From: Astragalus membranaceus
Taxonomy: Eukaryota; Streptophyta; Magnoliopsida; Fabales; Fabaceae
Direction: 5' to 3'
NCBI GenBank assembly: GCA_039519185.1
Contig: CM076849.1
Location: forward strand, 56,989,087-57,053,086
Length of the DNA: 64,000 nucleotides
Shown here: positions 62,986-64,000 of the stretch, one piece after another
Numbering within the stretch: position 1 is the first letter of the stretch
How the letters are laid out: each line of letters begins with the position of its first letter
Program-made: the position numbers and the translations under genes
Notes under the pieces: generated by a model
The model's input: the letters and a program-made list of their open reading frames with translations, nothing else
Databases searched by the model: none
Told to the model about the DNA's origin: nothing

Positions 62986-63494
62986 AGTTGGTTAAGAGTT
63001 TTGCGTATTTGTTTCTGGGCGCTTTGGGAAGTGTTGGTGTGTGTTGGGACGAAGGAAGAAGAAGGAGTGGAAGTTATGAGTGGTGAGTGTAACGGTTGCG
63101 AGCAGTTTCTGCGATAAAGGAAAGAGAAAGAGAAAAGAAAATGGTGGCGTGGGGAGTTGTGGATATTAAAGTTACGGTTTTGTGAGTGAAGTGGGAGAGA
63201 GAAGATGAAACTGTTGATTTGACAATGGCAGGTGAGTAGGTGCACGTGCTTGTCAGGCTAGGGATGGGGGTACAGTGCCAGCTCATCCTGAGCAGGATCT
63301 TTTTATTTTTTTGTTTGACCTCACCCAGTCCTGATTTAAGACAAACGCTACAGCGTCGTTGTTCTAAGAAACCGCTACAGCGCTTATCCTAATTTCCTGC
63401 ATAGAAAATAAACATAACAATTTTGTTAGAATTCTTGGGGTGCCTCCCAAGAGCGCTTGCTTTTAAAGTCTGCAGCCAGACTTTCTCTTTCAAA
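62986..63494 (-). other. Athila-E spacer between integrase and the extra ORF
   Basis: Non-coding or leader of the extra ORF. Two GCTACAGCG palindromes lie at 63345-63382. Just after the integrase stop the plus strand has GGGGTGCCTCCCAAGAGCGC, also seen in altered form in Athila-X (GGGTTGCCTCCCACGCAGCG, about 39993). Such a conserved junction may mark a splice or translation signal; this is inference. Confidence 0.5.
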
Positions 63495-64000
63495 CTAGAG
63501 ATCTTTAAGCTCAATTGTGGTTTTGTCCCTTACCACATTTTCACCAAAATATTGTTTAACCCTTTGGCCATTCACTTTGAAGGTGGTATTGGTGGTCACA
63601 TCATAGAGGTCCACAGCCCCATGGCTATATATTTTCATTAATTGAAAAGGGCCTGACCACCTGGATTTTAACTTTCCAGGAAACAACCTTAACCTGGAGT
63701 TGTAAAGCAATACCTGTCCTCCTTCTGTGAGATCTCTTTTTATCAGTTTTTGATCATGCCACACCTTGGTCTTCTCTTTATAGATTGCTGCATTCTCATA
63801 GGCAAAATGCCTAAGTTCTTCCAATTCATTCAATTGCAGCAATCTAGCATCTCCTGCTTTCTTGTAGTCAAAATTGAGTTTTTTTAGAGCCCAATGGGCC
63901 TTGTGTTGAAGTTCAATTGGTAGGTGACAGGACTTCCCATAAACCAACTTATAGGGGGACATCCCCAAAGGTGTTTTATAAGCTGTTCTGTAGGCCCATA
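63495..64000 (-). CDS. Athila-E integrase, C-terminal part (runs off the window)
   Basis: Open from the window edge to 63495. It starts inside the conserved YRTAYKTPLGMSPYKLVYG segment, followed by LPIELQHKAHWALKKLNFDY, a basic helix region (LNELEELRHFAYENA, KVWHDQKLIKRDL), and the C-terminal SH3-like part (LLYNSRLRLFPGKLKSRWSG), ending VRDKTTIELKDL. No defects in the visible part. The catalytic core and upstream pol lie to the right of the window. Confidence 0.9.
   Translation of the reverse strand, partial: WAYRTAYKTPLGMSPYKLVYGKSCHLPIELQHKAHWALKKLNFDYKKAGDARLLQLNELEELRHFAYENAAIYKEKTKVWHDQKLIKRDLTEGGQVLLYNSRLRLFPGKLKSRWSGPFQLMKIYSHGAVDLYDVTTNTTFKVNGQRVKQYFGENVVRDKTTIELKDL

Larger units (their letters stand above)
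58433..64000 (-). mobile_element. Athila-E: second Athila-like Ty3/gypsy element, 5' part outside window
   Basis: On the minus strand from the right edge: integrase C-terminus (64000-63495), extra ORF (62985-61054), 3' UTR with purine tracts, 3' LTR (59891-58433). The integrase tail is clearly related to that of Athila-X (YGKSCHLPIELQHKAHWALK against YGKSCHLPVELEHKAYWAIK). Distinctive features are the extra ORF and many GCGCTGTAGCGC palindromes through LTR, UTR and ORF. It is inserted in the 20-bp array of Ogre-C. Confidence 0.88.

Overview
The window looks like repeat-dense nuclear DNA of a legume, most likely tribe Fabeae (Vicia/Pisum/Lathyrus type). The basis is three Ogre-type Ty3/gypsy elements (extra ORF1, dual RNase H, intron between protease and reverse transcriptase, tRNA-Arg-type primer site, tandem-repeat 3' UTR), plus Tekay- and Athila-like gypsy elements, a CACTA remnant, a copia remnant and a likely Helitron. 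No bacterial, organellar, tRNA or rRNA gene was seen. The only host-gene candidates are an F-box gene broken by one stop codon and a possible two-exon fragment.

Layout. 1-27557 is Ogre-A on the minus strand: partial 3' LTR (1-1354), a 290-bp filler where the first 0.5 kb of that LTR should be, a tandem-repeat 3' UTR, pol (6675-3070), intron, protease (7855-6737), gag, ORF1 (22069-20042), primer site and a 4.29-kb 5' LTR (23268-27557). Its gag is split by an intact, very young Tekay-like chromovirus (9847-19270) flanked by a perfect 5-bp duplication GGTTG. 27558-30233 is a CACTA remnant with a truncated transposase ORF and about 11 hairpins. 30371-31726 is the F-box pseudogene. 32988-37090 is a decayed copia element split by a 2.8-kb Helitron (33877-36667). 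37231-45685 is a defective Athila-like element (minus). 45686-48377 is a piece of a second Ogre (Ogre-B, plus) interrupted by a third (Ogre-C, plus, from 48378). Ogre-C lost ORF1, protease and most of pol but keeps an open gag frame and ends in a 1.85-kb array of 20-bp repeats. 58433-64000 is a second Athila-like element (minus) with a 643-codon extra ORF, running off the window.

The genes do not form a host pathway; they are retroelement modules nested in one another. Ogre-A's main ORFs are open apart from the Tekay insertion, and Tekay has a single 1453-codon gag-pol. The other elements are broken, mostly by changes that fit C-to-T decay.

The most interesting signal is non-coding. The transcribed part of both Ogre LTRs carries two repeated structured motifs: a hairpin with a nearly constant CTTT loop (four LTR copies plus one in the leader) and a roughly 65-nt two-stem module (three copies). 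Their stem sequences differ between copies while base pairing is kept. Separately, four unrelated elements each carry their own array of short palindromes (GGCGCC, GAATCGATTC, GTCGAATTC, GCGCTGTAGCGC); in one, the palindromes extend into a coding frame without breaking it.
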